Positions 25,431 to 37,999 of a stretch of DNA of 64,000 nt are shown here, one piece after another (positions within the stretch are counted from its first letter, which is position 1; every line of letters begins with the position of its first letter). This DNA is from Neckera pumila (Eukaryota > Streptophyta > Bryopsida > Hypnales > Neckeraceae): NCBI GenBank assembly GCA_963969595.1, contig OZ018412.1:1428501-1492500 (forward strand), in the 5' to 3' direction. The notes under the pieces are model-generated. The model saw only the letters and a program-made list of their open reading frames with translations, was not told the origin of the DNA and searched no databases. The position numbers and the translations under genes were made by a program.

Positions 25431-26063
25431 TTAACCTTAAAGGACCAAGGCCTTTTTTTGCCAAAAAAACACTCAAAACTATCATTTCTATAGCAAAGAG
25501 TTAAAAAAGTTGAAAATTAGCCGTATTCAACCGTAGGATCTTACACCTAACTAGTATGAGAATGTGTGAAAAAGATTTAGAATTTTTGACTGCATAGATT
25601 GCAAAGTAAGGTAGAAGCACCAATTGTCAACCATGTTTGTAAAAAACTAAACCATGTAGAACTTTTTTTTTGGAAAAATTGCAAAAATTGCATTTAGAAA
25701 TGAATCCTACAAGTTATTTTTTCAAGAAGATGCTCTAATTGCCTAAAAAACAAGATGGCCCATAACTTTCTCATAACAAATCCAAATGAAACGAATCAAA
25801 GCTTTCTAGATAGACAAAATTATAATCTATGAGAAAAAAAATGAAATTTTTGTTTTGCTGCCCCTTCTCCCCTGCTTTGAGCTTATTTGGACATAACTTT
25901 TGTTCCCAGGCATTCATTGAAAAAAAAGTTATACTCTTAACAAAGTTTATCAGTTTTTTTATCTTCAAAAAAAGTTTCAAAAATTAGGACAAAATTCAGC
26001 TCGTAAATACTTGCCCGAAATTGCATTTGTCCTTTCAAAGGACATTGGTCCTTTAGGGATTAA
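25431..26063. mobile_element. TIR element with TTAACC ends, copy B (inverted)
   Basis: It starts TTAACCTTAAAGGACC and ends GGTCCTTTAGGGATTAA. Relative to copy C (50075-51000) it is in the opposite orientation and shorter (about 630 bp). Conserved inner blocks include AAACACTCAAAACT near the left end, matched in reverse near the right end of copy C. It has no coding potential. Confidence 0.6.
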
Positions 26064-26330
26064 AGAATTGTGGCTCCATGAGGAGATTTGCCAAGTGATC
26101 AAAATTCTACTCTCAAGGTAGAGCCTCCATAATTGACCAAATAAGGAATTTGAACATGATTTGGAGTAGTGAAGGCAAAACAAACATTTTTTCAAAGGTA
26201 CATCTATAGAAATGACAAGGATTGCAAAAAAATAGGTAATTTTATTGCTTGAATTGAATATACTATGAATTTTGGGAGGCAAAAAGTGCTCCGGACCCAT
26301 AGCCAATGTTTTGAAGAGAATCTTTGGAAC

Positions 26331-26637
26331 TAGGAAAAATTTTAGCCCTCAAAAGGGCTCGCAAGTTTTGATTTTCAGTCCCCCTAAGGTGCAATTACAG
26401 AAAAAAATAAAATAAAATAATATAATATAATATAAAATTTTTTTCTTAAAAAATATATATCTAAAATTTTACAATCAGAAGTGGCACTAGTGTGGCACTA
26501 ATGTGGCACCAACAGCACTGATGTGGCACCATTCATGCCACGTCAAATTTCAAATTTTTTAATTTTAATTTTAATTTCTTTTTCTATAATTGCATCATCT
26601 CTTTTGGCCCCTTTGAGGGCTTAAATTTTTTTCCTAA
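26331..26637. mobile_element. Small TIR element with AGCCCTC motif
   Basis: The left end CTAGGAAAAATTTTAGCCCT is inverted at the right end as AGGGCTTAAATTTTTTTCCTAA. The element is about 305 bp. The interior holds a short direct repeat of GTGGCAC-type units. The ends resemble those of the nested element at 44231, which suggests one MITE family. Confidence 0.5.
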
Positions 26638-28860
26638 TGTATGTTTGAAGAGAAACTTTTCAAAATATTGGGTCAAAAAATATTCAATAGCTTAGCGGGC
26701 CATGGCTAGGAGACACTACTTGCCCATGCTCTTGCCACTTTTTGAAGTGGCCACGTTTCATTTAATATTTGGAATGCAAAAACGTAGGCCATTGTTTCAA
26801 GCCCGGCCACGCCTCCTGGCTGAGTCAAACCCTTGCGCGAGCCGCCATGGGGGTGCTCTAAGCCTCATTATCTAATATATAACAATCTAGGTATCCAATG
26901 TCTAGATGAATAGATATCGTCCAAAGTTGCAAATGATATATCAACGAGATTTGGGTTATGACGTACTGTATTTTTAATGGACTACGAGCATCCTCAATCT
27001 ACCCTCTAGGGATGCATTGCAACATGAAGTCTTGCTTGGGTTACAAAAAAGTACCAAAACCCTAATCCAATACTAACGACATCTTCCATGTTACCTTCAT
27101 GGGCTCAACATTTACTGGCTTTTGCATAGCAAAAGCTAGTCTTTTATTGTACCCTCCAAAATTTTTTGCAATCCTTGGTCAACAACAATAATTGTGATGA
27201 TTGAATGTAGATTTGAGATCGTAAAGGTGCATAACAAGCGGATTGTAATTGCTAATAAAAACTTTTGTCAATTGCAACCAGTTTGCATATTCAAAATTTG
27301 GCATTAAATTCAAAAAAGTCAAAAACATCTTGCAACAATCTCATGTGGCTTCAGAAGCCATATATTGAGAGCAACTAGATATGAGAAGACAGGCTCTTTA
27401 TACAATGAGGGTAGTAGTAGGTAAAACAGTCCACATAGGATATGTAACTTAGCATTAGTAAGAGGTCAACCATTCATAGTCAAATCAAATTTAAAGCAAG
27501 AATTTTGTTTAAAGTAGAACTTTAAACCTTGTTTAGGCATAGTAAAATAAAAAATTTCAAAATACTTTGAATTGGATTAATGTAGAAAATCAAGCTCATT
27601 TTCATCTTCAAAAATCAATTATGGACAAAGTTCTGAGAGTAGTAAGACAGGACATTTTTTTGACATTTTCAAACATCCTCTCTGAATTTTGTCTATTACA
27701 AAGTACATTTTTTGGGAGGCTCAAAATCACAAATGGCTTTCTATATATGAAAGTTAATTTGATTTTCCAACTTTGTTTTTTAATTCAAAGGTTTTTGAAA
27801 AAATTTATTCTACTATGTCAAATGAGGTCTAAAGTTTTACTTTGAATAGAATTCTTGCGTTTTTAACAATGAGCAATCAAGATCTCATCTTCAAATGTCT
27901 CATATCCTTTGAGGTTCCATGACAAACAATGGACTTCATTATGAAAACAACCTCTCCACTCTTCATTCTTTTTAAATTTCAATGAAGCAATTCCTTCATT
28001 TTGCTATCAAATTTTTTTAAGATGGTAGATGGTCAAATGGTAAGATTGCTATTTAACTCAATGGATTGTTTTTGGATTCTTTGAATTTTCAACAAACCAT
28101 CTCTACATTTATCTATAGATTTGATTGTCTAGTCCTAGAATTAATAGAAAAAATTGGTTTTACTTTTCAATTAACTTAAATTGAACTTGCTATTTAAGTA
28201 TGGTAGTGTACAAATTGCCTTGAATTTATGATTTGCCTTAATCTTAGTATTTGAATCAGGTTGTAATTTTAATTGTTGGTTTTTGAACTGATTGCTTTTG
28301 CAAACTTAAAGAAAATGATTGGAATAGTTTTTTTTACTAAATTAAATGAATAAGCTTAGGTAAGAACCAAATGAACATGGAAAACTACCAAATGACATTT
28401 GAAAAGAACAACAAAAAGCTGAGTCATCCCATAAACTTCCCGTTCACTGGACAGGAGATAACCACCAGAAGGGTTGTGACCAATGATTTTTTTTTTATCA
28501 TTTTGGAGAAGTAGCCAACTACTCCTTCAATACTCATGTGATACATGGGTGATACTTAGTGACATCTATATCAGAACTTAGTGATACCCAAGTAAAATTT
28601 GGCTATTGGTCTTATAAAAATAGGAGTACCATAATTTGGCTATTTTGACTAGAAAAAAAATTAAAATATCCTTCACAAAAAAAATTAAAATACCCTTCAC
28701 AAAATAGCCAACATCTTTTGGTTGTACCCCACTCGCAAAAAATTGTGCATAAAAGAAAACATTGATTGTGGTGGGTATGGAAAACATTGTTATCATGGTC
28801 AGATTGCAATTTTTCTTGTGATTTTGGATGATGGAGGTGCACGATATCCCTTACCTGTAG

Positions 28861-29265
28861 ACGAAAGTCGTTGTTTTCGAGACAGTCCCACTTCAGCAGG
28901 ACACAAAGTTAGGTCCACATCAACAGGGCCATCAACTGGCCAAGCCAAAAAGTTTCAACCCAAGAAGTGGAGTCGCAATTCCAGAGAATGTAAAAACAAC
29001 CGCAGGAACGGGAAGGAGTCACGCCCTGAAGTCAGATTCACTCACTCAATGGCTGAATTTTCATCTACTTCAAAGCAAACTAAACGTCATCCATGTGCTT
29101 CCCGGCGACACAAACCTCCCAACTAAGCTTACAACATGCTCAAGAAGATCTGCTCAAGTAGATTTCTGGCAATGCATTGCGGCACTGCAAGTCACGGACG
29201 GCGCAATCGCGAAGAAGGCAAAGGATCCTTGGCTAAATCAGTTCATAATGGAGAATGCCACTTAA
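28861..29265 (+). CDS. Unidentified coding-like exon
   Basis: After an acceptor-like TTACCTGTAG (28851-28860) one frame stays open for 134 codons to TAA 29263-29265, starting KVVVFETVPLQQD and ending DPWLNQFIMENAT. Its composition looks protein-like (QWLNFHLLQSKLNVIHVLPG, VDFWQCIAALQVTDG), unlike the chance frames around it. There is no ATG near the start, so it would be an internal or last exon. No upstream exon or family is recognised. It may be the last exon of a gene, a captured fragment in a repeat, or a chance frame. It is transcribed, if at all, convergently with the PHR2-like gene. Confidence 0.35.
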   Translation, partial: TKVVVFETVPLQQDTKLGPHQQGHQLAKPKSFNPRSGVAIPENVKTTAGTGRSHALKSDSLTQWLNFHLLQSKLNVIHVLPGDTNLPTKLTTCSRRSAQVDFWQCIAALQVTDGAIAKKAKDPWLNQFIMENAT

Positions 29266-29632
29266 ATCACTCTTTCCACTCATGTAGGACCGTTATTTAT
29301 TTGTTTATTTATTTTAAATGCGCAATTTCTTTTAAGTTACGGAGTACTTTGTTCAATTCAGGTAGGGCCAATGCGACTGGAAATAAGGTGCTTTCAATGG
29401 TAATAGAACAGGTGGCAAGTCGCAGCAGATTAGCCCCTCCGACCACGTACTGGACCAAGTCTACCAGATATTACAACCTCATATTACAAGGAAAGGATGG
29501 CAAGGCATCGCTACCTTCGTGAGGTATTTCTACTGATTTCAAATTGACTCGACGAGTAAGAAAACTACACCATCATCGTAATTTGACCTAGCAATTAGCC
29601 CCCCAAGAGAACTCATAATCCCATTTAAGACT
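29266..29632. other. Short spacer downstream of PHR2-like gene
   Basis: It contains the likely 3' end of the PHR2-like transcript (minus). Nothing else is recognised. Confidence 0.3.
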
Positions 29633-32600
29633 TTAAGCTGCAACAAGAGATGCGGTGCTAGCTTTAGCAGGAGTAGCCTCCGAGAACTTCTTTCCAGTTC
29701 CATATTTCTTGGTAATAAACCTGGAAGTCACACATTGCCTGAACGTAAGACTCAAACAATCACCCTGGAATTTCAAGAGTGTGCTTTTAATAATGCAGCA
29801 ATTCCCAGTCATCAGTGACCATGTCCTGACTATAATTTTATCCTCAGAGAAGGCAAAGGATGATAGAAACAAGCAGTTTAGGGAAAATGTTACGTCATTA
29901 ATTAAAACTGATTTGCAAGAAAACCAGAAGATCAATCTAGTTGGGGTAAGAATAGTATCTACAATGCCAGACTATTCAGAGTATAAAAGTGCACCTGAAG
30001 AAATCTCGCCATAACAACTCAAAGACAAGCCAATTAAGCCCATTGTCTTCACTTCCGATCCCTGAAGTCTTCACAGCCAAGGTCGCCATCGCTCCAGCAC
30101 TGTTATCAAAAACGCAAGTTAGATTAGCAGTTCTACCTTCAACAGTCAACTTCACAGGCATGAAGCTACAATGGCACAAATGAATGCAAGGATAGCAGTT
30201 GATAAAGCGATAATAATGATCGACAAAGCAACTGGAACAGACAAGTTATGGCCACTGAAGAAAGGGTACTCATAAAAACAGCTCTAGCATGTTCTCTCCT
30301 GGACATGGTTAGATACAATAGCAATTAATCGTGTCATCTAGAACCTAGTCCCAAAGGAAAATTTAATAAAAACTTGAGAGCCGCCACACTGGGATAAGGG
30401 GAAAACCTTGAGGCACTCTTTTTCAAATCTTCGAACATGCGGCGAGGTGAAAGACAACCCAAGGCCAACCAGGGAGAGATTTTGCAAGAGAAATTTGCAC
30501 CATATAAGCTATCACCACTGGACTCCGATTGGCTAGCTTTGGGTTTGCTTATTTTGCTAGGCATATCAAAAGCAAAGTCCTGCAACCGCTTCAAGGCTTC
30601 CTCTTCACCTCCCACTAGTTCAGCTCCACCTGCTGTTTGACTCTCCTGCTAGACAAGCAAGATACTAATGAGGATAAAGAAAACCGTTTCCAAGCAAGCT
30701 CTGCACACGCTAGAAATCGAGCTAGAAAATCACCAGTTTAATGATGTTGCAATTACGAATTCAAAAGCATTATCAATTAAGCGCTACATTCAATATTAGA
30801 AGCTGTAGATTCTATTTTCGTAGACACGCTTGTATTCTCATCCAGAGATAAAAACTTGCAAACCAAAAACAGCAACGGACTTGCAACCAAGACCAGTTGA
30901 CGTCGATGCTGCCTAAACTTGTACATCAAGTGCTCAGATGGCGCGACGGACCTGTCGCCAATTAGCTGCAGGATTCAAGCCAAGTTCCTTAAGGGAAGGA
31001 ATGCGACCAGACTTGACATTCCCGCTTGCAGGTAAGCCCTTCAGCTGCTGAGGTGCTTCAATTGTATCCCTGATACCTACGCTCTGAACCTTCTCTCTGA
31101 ATCCACCGTAATTGGAGGGCATGTCCTCTAACTTGAAAGGTAGGTCCTCAAGGTGAAACAGGGTGCTGCCCCAAAAGTATTTTGTCTCAACACCTTTCTC
31201 TTTCAAAGCAGCAGAAACTTTCTCCTCCGCCTGAGCATACAGGACAACTCAAAAATCAATCATAATCTCTTCCACTTTGCAACAACGCCAGCATCACGGA
31301 GATTCATCACGTCGGCCTAATCGTTGGCCAATGACCAATATATTGCCGGCAGGTCCCACACAAAGTTCAGACTCGTCTCGTCTGATGCACAAAAGATCGC
31401 TGTTCATGACTTGCAAAAACGTCGAGTGCCCCGGAGCAAGTCGTATTCTTAGAGTCAAAAGGTCAAGAAGCAACTACCAGCTTCAAGTAGCAACTACTAG
31501 CTTCAAAGACTGCCACCCAGACTCACGATAGCCTTGAAAACATAACAGGGTCCGACACGATGTTCACTAACAAGACCCATTTTTAAGATTTACATGCACT
31601 TGAGATTTTTCCCTGCGTTGTAGATGGTCGAACAGCACTGCCATATTTTAATTTTGCAAGGCGACCGTGTTTCCACAATCTTCAGAGACTATGATGTGAC
31701 CTCTCTCAAACTCTTAAAACTCAACTGCAGAGACCTAGCACTCAATCGGACATTGCAGGTGGTGAGATATCACCATCTCTACACTGTCCGTATGCACCAA
31801 ATGACGGAGTGTGATTAATTCCCCAGACCTGGAAAGGTCCTCCGTAACAGGAATTCCATCATCTTTCAACGACACCCTTATGTGACAGCCAAGGTCTGTA
31901 TGGGTTACTAGAAATTGCAACAAAATCTCCTTCCTGCAATAAGAAGCATATCATCATTCTATACCACCTCGACGCCCCAAGTTATAGCTGAACTATCAGT
32001 CGACAACGAGATGATTGAAATGATATTAACTTCTGTCCTCAGAAGTCCTCCCACGTCTTGACACGATTTCTTTATACTCTTGGGGAATGAATCAAACTGT
32101 ACCTGAAGTTCTTCATAGGTGACTTCCTGATGAACATAGAGAGCTTCAGCTCCCACACTCTTTGACAAGTCGACAAGCACTTCTTCTGGCTTCCCGATCC
32201 TGACAATTAGGTCTGAGCCTCTTGCTCTCAGACCTGATCGTAGGTTCGCGACACATTCCAAGAGGAATTTGGCCCGATATGGACCAGTTTTATCAAAACC
32301 TGAAGCTGACTTGCCGAAGTCTCTAGGATCGAAGCAGTATACTGGTAGAACAGAGAGGGAATCTCTACTGGCTGAAGTCAGCGCTTCATTGTCATGCACA
32401 CGCAAATCATTCCTGAGCCATACGACTGAAACCCTACGTAGACCAGCGGCGTTGGCGGGATCCTTGAAATCAGGGCCCCGAAGTCTTTCATATTCTGGAA
32501 ATGCTGAGACGTAATTTTCTGACTTGCTTGAAACGGTAACTGGAGTTGCTTCGGGAATGTCAAGAGCCACCTATGTCACAAACGTCAGAAGACTCAGTAC

Positions 32601-34198
32601 AGCCGTGGTTGATTGCATACGGATAAATCTGAAACTCAAAACCGACCATCTTGATAATTGTCCTTCATCTCGATTCAGAATTCAATTTCGCGCTAACCTG
32701 AACCTTAGAAGAGGCCATTACAGGCACGGGGCTATGGCTTTTCTTCTGAGAAGGAGCTGCTCCCGATTTGGCATGACCAACACCACTTCGGTGTGACGCT
32801 CGTGTCATCATATTATTCTTAGTCAGAGCGAGGCCGGAGGAGAATACGGAGTTCAGAGCAAGGGAGATGGAAGCAGCTGAAGGTAACGGATTGCCCAAAG
32901 ACGCTGCAGCGAGGTTCACAGTCACAATCACCAGAAATCGTTAACAATAAAGCATTAGGATGTCAACGAATGCTACTCAGCAGGGAAAACCTTGTGAAGC
33001 AAACCAGGCCAAATGACAAATTGAAAAGATTGTAACTCCACCTAGAGTTCAGCAAATAAGAACAGCTGTCATTCAGCATCATTTCTTGAATAGGGGAAAT
33101 CAGAAAACTACGCTAGAATAGAAACCGGACATGTCAAGAATTCTACTGCAGAAGGGCGTTACCAAGTTAGTACTGCACCCGAGCCTCAAGCAAACCAGGA
33201 TATAATCTTCTGAACCACACAAAAAATGGCGAGGAAACGGAGTATCATTTCAGGGCTGAAGATTACATCCTGGTTTTCTCCTTCCTTTCTTAACCTAAAC
33301 TAGCGAAAATTTAGCATTAACGAGTTGGAAGCTTTACAGAACTACGAGATTGGTAGGTGGATTCTTCGCGCATTCTAATAACGACGACCGACTTAACTCC
33401 AGCAATCAGTCATTCAGTAAAAGTAGCGCTAAGAACGAATTCCAGATAAAATTATGAAATGAGAGCGTCTCAGGATGATCCCGGCAATGCCAATCAAAAC
33501 AAGAAGGCCGCAAATTCACAACATTTCAAAGAACAACCATGATTTCCTCGAATCTACAAACATATTCACAAACTCCAATAACAAAATCTCCACGCTCCTC
33601 ACCTAATCAAAGTTAAAAAATAAAAGACAGAAATCGCACTAAATTGATTAATGTCAGCTCTAACAGGAATGAAGAACCTCGTTGAAATGCAGCTCTAGTA
33701 CCATTTCACAACCAAAGAAATAAACACCCTAACAAGCAGCCTTTCAAAACAAGAACAAGTCCCAGATAAAATCACTAATAAAGCCTCTCGACAAGATCCC
33801 GGTAATGCCAATCAATAAAAGAAGCCCGCAATTTCACAGCAGTTCAAACAAAATCCACGAATTCCTCACATCACCAAACATATACACTCCGAAACCTCTT
33901 CACGCTCCTCACCCTTAAAACTTAAAACTTAAAAATAAAATTAAAAATAAAACTCGCTGCAAGGCCATTTCGCTACAAGTTTCCATAAAATAAACAGCAA
34001 TTCGCCAATTGCAAAACTGAACACACCTGCGCCGTCATCCTCGCGGGCGACAAGAGTCTCATTGCCATGAGTGTGCTCGTGATCTTCGCCGGGAGTCGAC
34101 TTGAGCGGCAAAGGAGGCGATCGAGAGGCAGCAAACGCTCGATGGAGATTGTGGTCCATGAGAAGCTCCAGGTCGTGGAAGGCGCCCGAGCTCGCCAT
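29633..34198 (-). CDS. PHR2: PHR2-type photolyase-like protein
   Basis: Seven exons from 5' to 3': 34198-34027, 32903-32698, 32570-32103, 31230-30952, 30645-30407, 30099-29995, 29720-29633. This gives 518 aa. The first 170 residues are poorly conserved and Ser/Ala-rich, consistent with an organelle transit region. A photolyase alpha/beta domain follows (VSVVWLRNDLRVHDNEAL at about 173, LPVYCFDPRDFG), then KYFWGSTLFHLEDLPFK, ANFSCKISPWLALGCLSPR (about 425-443) and LNWLVFELLWRDFFRFITKKY, and the protein stops soon after. This early stop is typical of Arabidopsis PHR2 (about 447 aa), which lacks the C-terminal part of the FAD domain found in CRY-DASH and true photolyases, so it is not a truncation here. 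Photorepair activity is doubtful and its role is unknown; a plastid location is likely. The first exon was placed by phase: it ends GCA G and joins CG TCT at 32903. Confidence 0.9.
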
Positions 34199-34542
34199 GG
34201 CTGCCGAAACTGGAACAACAGAGCAGAGAGAAGCAAAGGGCGAAGAGGGAGCTGCGAAAAGAGGGCCTAGGAGAGATAACTTAGATAATGGGCCTGAGGA
34301 ATGGGCGCCACGGGGAGGCTGGTAAGGTAGAAGCACCTAAAACCGCCACATTTTCTGCCTCGAAGATCTAGGTGGTCAAAAATGATAGCAGCCTCCTGAA
34401 CAGAAATCCCACTTCGTAATTTTCCAACATTTGCTCAAAATTCTATGAATTTTCAAAGTTGAATGTACATGATACCTATTGTTGTCACTAGAGTGCCTAG
34501 CAATCACACAAAAATTTTCCTATGACTACCACATCTAAAATA

Positions 34543-35099
34543 TTGCCTTTGTCCCAAAATGATTTTCCTGTTAGCCTTAATTTTTCATCCCAAAATGATC
34601 TTCCAATTGTGCTTTGTGAGGTGCAAGTTGATCAAATTTAACTTTGGTTGTTCTCTATGACTAGCAAAACAACTCCAAGTAGTAGTTCTCCCTCCATCTA
34701 TGCAATCACAATCAAAAAACAAATGAAATGGTTGAAGGGGTCAATCATCACTTTACATTTTTATTTTTTGCATCTTTTTGAATATTGCCTAATTGAAAGA
34801 AATGAAACCTTTGGAGGTGAAAAAAAGGTCCACATATGGTCTTTGGCTTATACTCACAAAATAACAACTTCATCCTCAACAATTAAATAACCATTGGTGG
34901 TCCTTGAAAATATCCAAAAAAACTTATTTTTCAATAATTCAAAACTACACTTTAAAAAGGGCTTCAAAACTCAAAGTTTCAAGGACAATAAGAGTACACC
35001 AAACTCTCATGTAGTGAGAAATGGGCTTTAAAAATGTCATTTTCAGCCTTAATCCAAAACATTTTGTCGATCACAAAGATCATTTTGGAACAGAGGGAG
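34543..35099. mobile_element. Stowaway-like (Tc1/mariner) MITE
   Basis: The right end reads ATTTTGGAACAGAGGGAG followed by TA. The left end is TA then TTGCCTTTGTCCCAAAATGA, a degenerate inverse. The CTCCCTCTGTTCCAAAATG terminus with a TA target is the usual plant Stowaway signature. At about 560 bp it is longer than typical members. Confidence 0.6.
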
Positions 35100-35607
35100 T
35101 ATATGGTTGCCAGAACTTTTAATGAAAAAGAACATGGATTATATGAGAAACTAGCAGTTTATTAAAAAATCACAGAAGATTTAAAGGCCACCAAATTAAG
35201 ATAAGTTCTAAATCATAACAATCATGGAGCATGATTGCCTGCTTCCTCGTTGGTTATGTTATTCTGTCCTTATTCCACCATCCTTAGAGGATCTCTTGCC
35301 CACTACTAAAATAGTCCCACCAACATATTTTTGAGATGGCTAGAACGGCCAAATGAAGTTCAATCTCTAATGGAAGCAGTTGCACATGCAGAGACGTAGG
35401 GCCAATAGATTTGTCCTCTACCTTAGCAAAATTTTGGTTAATATAAGAGATCTTTATGACCCCTTGTCATCATTGAATTCCGTATTCAAAGGCCATGGTG
35501 GTGATGTCAATGCTAATATTAAAGTTGTAATCACATTTGGGAATCATATAATAAATGCTGTGAAAGAAGATGATTTTTGTGAATCCAAGAGGTAAGTGTT
35601 GTAGAAG

Positions 35608-35679
35608 ATTTAGTATATTGTAAGTCATATGAGTAAAGCATTGGTTACATTAGTCATAATATACTAAATCTTCTACAAA
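35608..35679. repeat. Hairpin
   Basis: TTGTAGAAGATTTAGTATATT is inverted about 30 bp downstream as AATATACTAAATCTTCTACAA. A further related copy of GAAGATTTAGTATGTTTG lies near 35939. Confidence 0.7.
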
Positions 35680-37999
35680 TCTCTAGTGGAAGGGGTAAAT
35701 TTTCTTAGAATTTGTATATATTTTCTATACCATGTAAGACACCTCAGTGCAAGTTTGTGTGATCATAGGGCACTTTTAGATTTTGTCACAACTTTTGGAT
35801 TGTTTGAACTTCCAATTCATAAATAAATAAAAATCGGAGTTGGTGTCTAATTCTGTATGTTAAGATGTCTATTTAGGATTTATTGCAACTTTTGGGATGT
35901 CTTGGATGATTTTGTGAATCAAGAGGTTGATATTATAGAAGATTTAGTATGTTTGTAACTAATGTGACTAATGCCATAGAAGTTACTAATATTGATTATG
36001 ACTTTTTTGAAATTGGCCTTACTTTCTAAAATGTAAATATATATGGGGACAATGGTTGGATTTGTTGTGGTTGGATTTGGAATTATATGACGCTTGTTGA
36101 TGTTGGATGATATTATACTATTGTTGGATGACATTGGTTATGAGTGTAGATTTATCAAAGTCAAATTGATGAATGTTTTAGCAAACGACATTTGATCTTC
36201 CTAAATGAGAAATTAGAATAGTAGATGAAAATTTGGAAAGTTTAGAGGATGAAATATTTTGTATGCATATGGATGATATTGTTATATGGATGAACTTTCT
36301 TTCTTCATGATGAAGAATTGTCAATGTTGAACGAGAATTTAAATAAGCTAGATGATATGCCATTTATCAATGATGATCTGGTTGACTGATAAATTCTTTT
36401 GAGAACTTGTGAAAACCTATAATCAAATGTTTTGAATACTAGTACAAAAAATTTTTGGGACATTTTCTTTGTGTAGGGGATTTGTAAAAAATTGTAATCA
36501 AATACTTTAAAAGTGTTTGAAAACTTTCAAAAATCTATGCTGGTATGAAACATTACAAAATATACAAAAATAATCAAATTACTATATTAATTATACAATG
36601 TTTTGTTGTCTTTGTCATATAGGGGCAGAGAGTATCCAAACATTTTAATTTTATTATAGTCCAACTTCTTGTAGAGAACACCTTTCACACAAAAAAAAGA
36701 TAGAATACTATATTACTTTCTTCCCTCTATTGTAGCTCCCAGTGGAACAAACCTCATAGGTTACCATCCTTGTTTGAGACTTATTGAGTTGTTGAGGCAA
36801 TTAGATATAGTCACTCTCACAATTTAAATTTAACAAATTCATACCAAAAAAAAGTTATCATTTCAAATGAATTTTTGCTAATAATAGTGCTTGTAACTTT
36901 ATTGTCCAAACTTCAAGCGAGTAATATAAGTCAAAGGTTGTTGAGATGCAAGGTGACAAGACTTGGTTACCTAGATAGCATCAATGCAAATCAAATACAA
37001 GTCACACTTAGTCCAGCAAAAGACCCTACAAATTAGGTGTTAGTTGTCTTGCATAACATTCAGTAGCCTTTAGAAAGGTTGCCTTTTCCTCTTTGGAGTC
37101 TTCATCCACAGAATTCATCCTCTTAGCACTAAGGTAAGCTTCAGTACCGGGATAGTGGTAGTAAATTATGGTAGTCTCTATTTTCTTTTGTTAATTTTAG
37201 GACCAAACTTACAAATGAACAAATATTTGTAGAGAAAGATGGTTTGCCAAAAACACTAAGAACCCAATGAGTAATACACTAATGTAATTTTACCATTTGC
37301 CATCACTCATTTTGGATTTTCTAGTGAAAAGACAATTCTTCATATACACATGGGATAGGAGGTAGAACAACCCATGTGGGATAAACAAATTAGAATTTGT
37401 AGTTTGTGGAGCACTCATAGTTAAATCAAAAAGAAAGAATTTTGTTAAAAGTGGAATTTCAGAATTCATTTAGGCACAATAGAATAGCTTTTCTCAAAAA
37501 AACCTTAAACTAAAATAAATTGGTAAAGAAAGATAAGTTTCACCTTCAAAAATCAGTTTGGCATTTGAGTATCCAATCAAAAGTTATAGACAAATTTGAA
37601 AGAGGGAGTGGAAAAATGTTGAAGAAAATATCCATTCCAATTCTTGGCTTGCATTTACACAAAACCAATAACATTTTGAGTTTTTAAAACACCCAATATA
37701 TAAGTGTAGAATGCTGGTTATTGTGTATTTGGTTTGATGTGTGTATAAACTTTGGTTTTATTTTAATTTTTAATGTACGTTGTACAGTTGCAACAAGCTG
37801 ACTTACTCTCTGACAAAATTGATGCGCATAAATTAGCTAATGATGGTGTGGTATAATCCACACCATTCCGGCAACCCACCACTCTACTACTGAATATTAT
37901 GTGTATGAAACCTTGAACTCTAGATTATAATCATTCCACTTGAAATAAAATTTGTGTAATTTAGGATTCAAGGTTCTTACTCAGAAATAACTACAATCC

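Larger units (their letters stand above)
25344..26859. mobile_element. Larger element of the GAGCAYCCC family with nested insertions
   Basis: The left end AGGGCACCCCAATAGC and right end ATGGGGGTGCTCT are inverted versions of the same termini as the 24287 element. Inside lie the inverted TTAACC element (25431-26063), one copy of the ~180-bp direct repeat, and the small TIR element at 26331. The outer boundary is less sure than the inner ones. Confidence 0.35.
22457..28860. other. Repeat-rich spacer
   Basis: No gene is recognised over 6.4 kb between the 5' end of the receptor kinase and the unidentified exon at 28861. Identified parts are a triple 18-bp repeat (23464-23512), a ~180-bp direct repeat (23098-23280 and 26117-26291, with a shorter third relative at about 24850-24925), a hairpin (24170-24275), and the TIR elements listed separately. 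The remainder is AT-rich with short chance frames. Confidence 0.5.

Noticed and set aside
28722..29126. Plus frame starting MYPTRKKLC
   Set aside because: It overlaps the more protein-like 28861-29265 frame in another phase; its start lies in low-complexity DNA.
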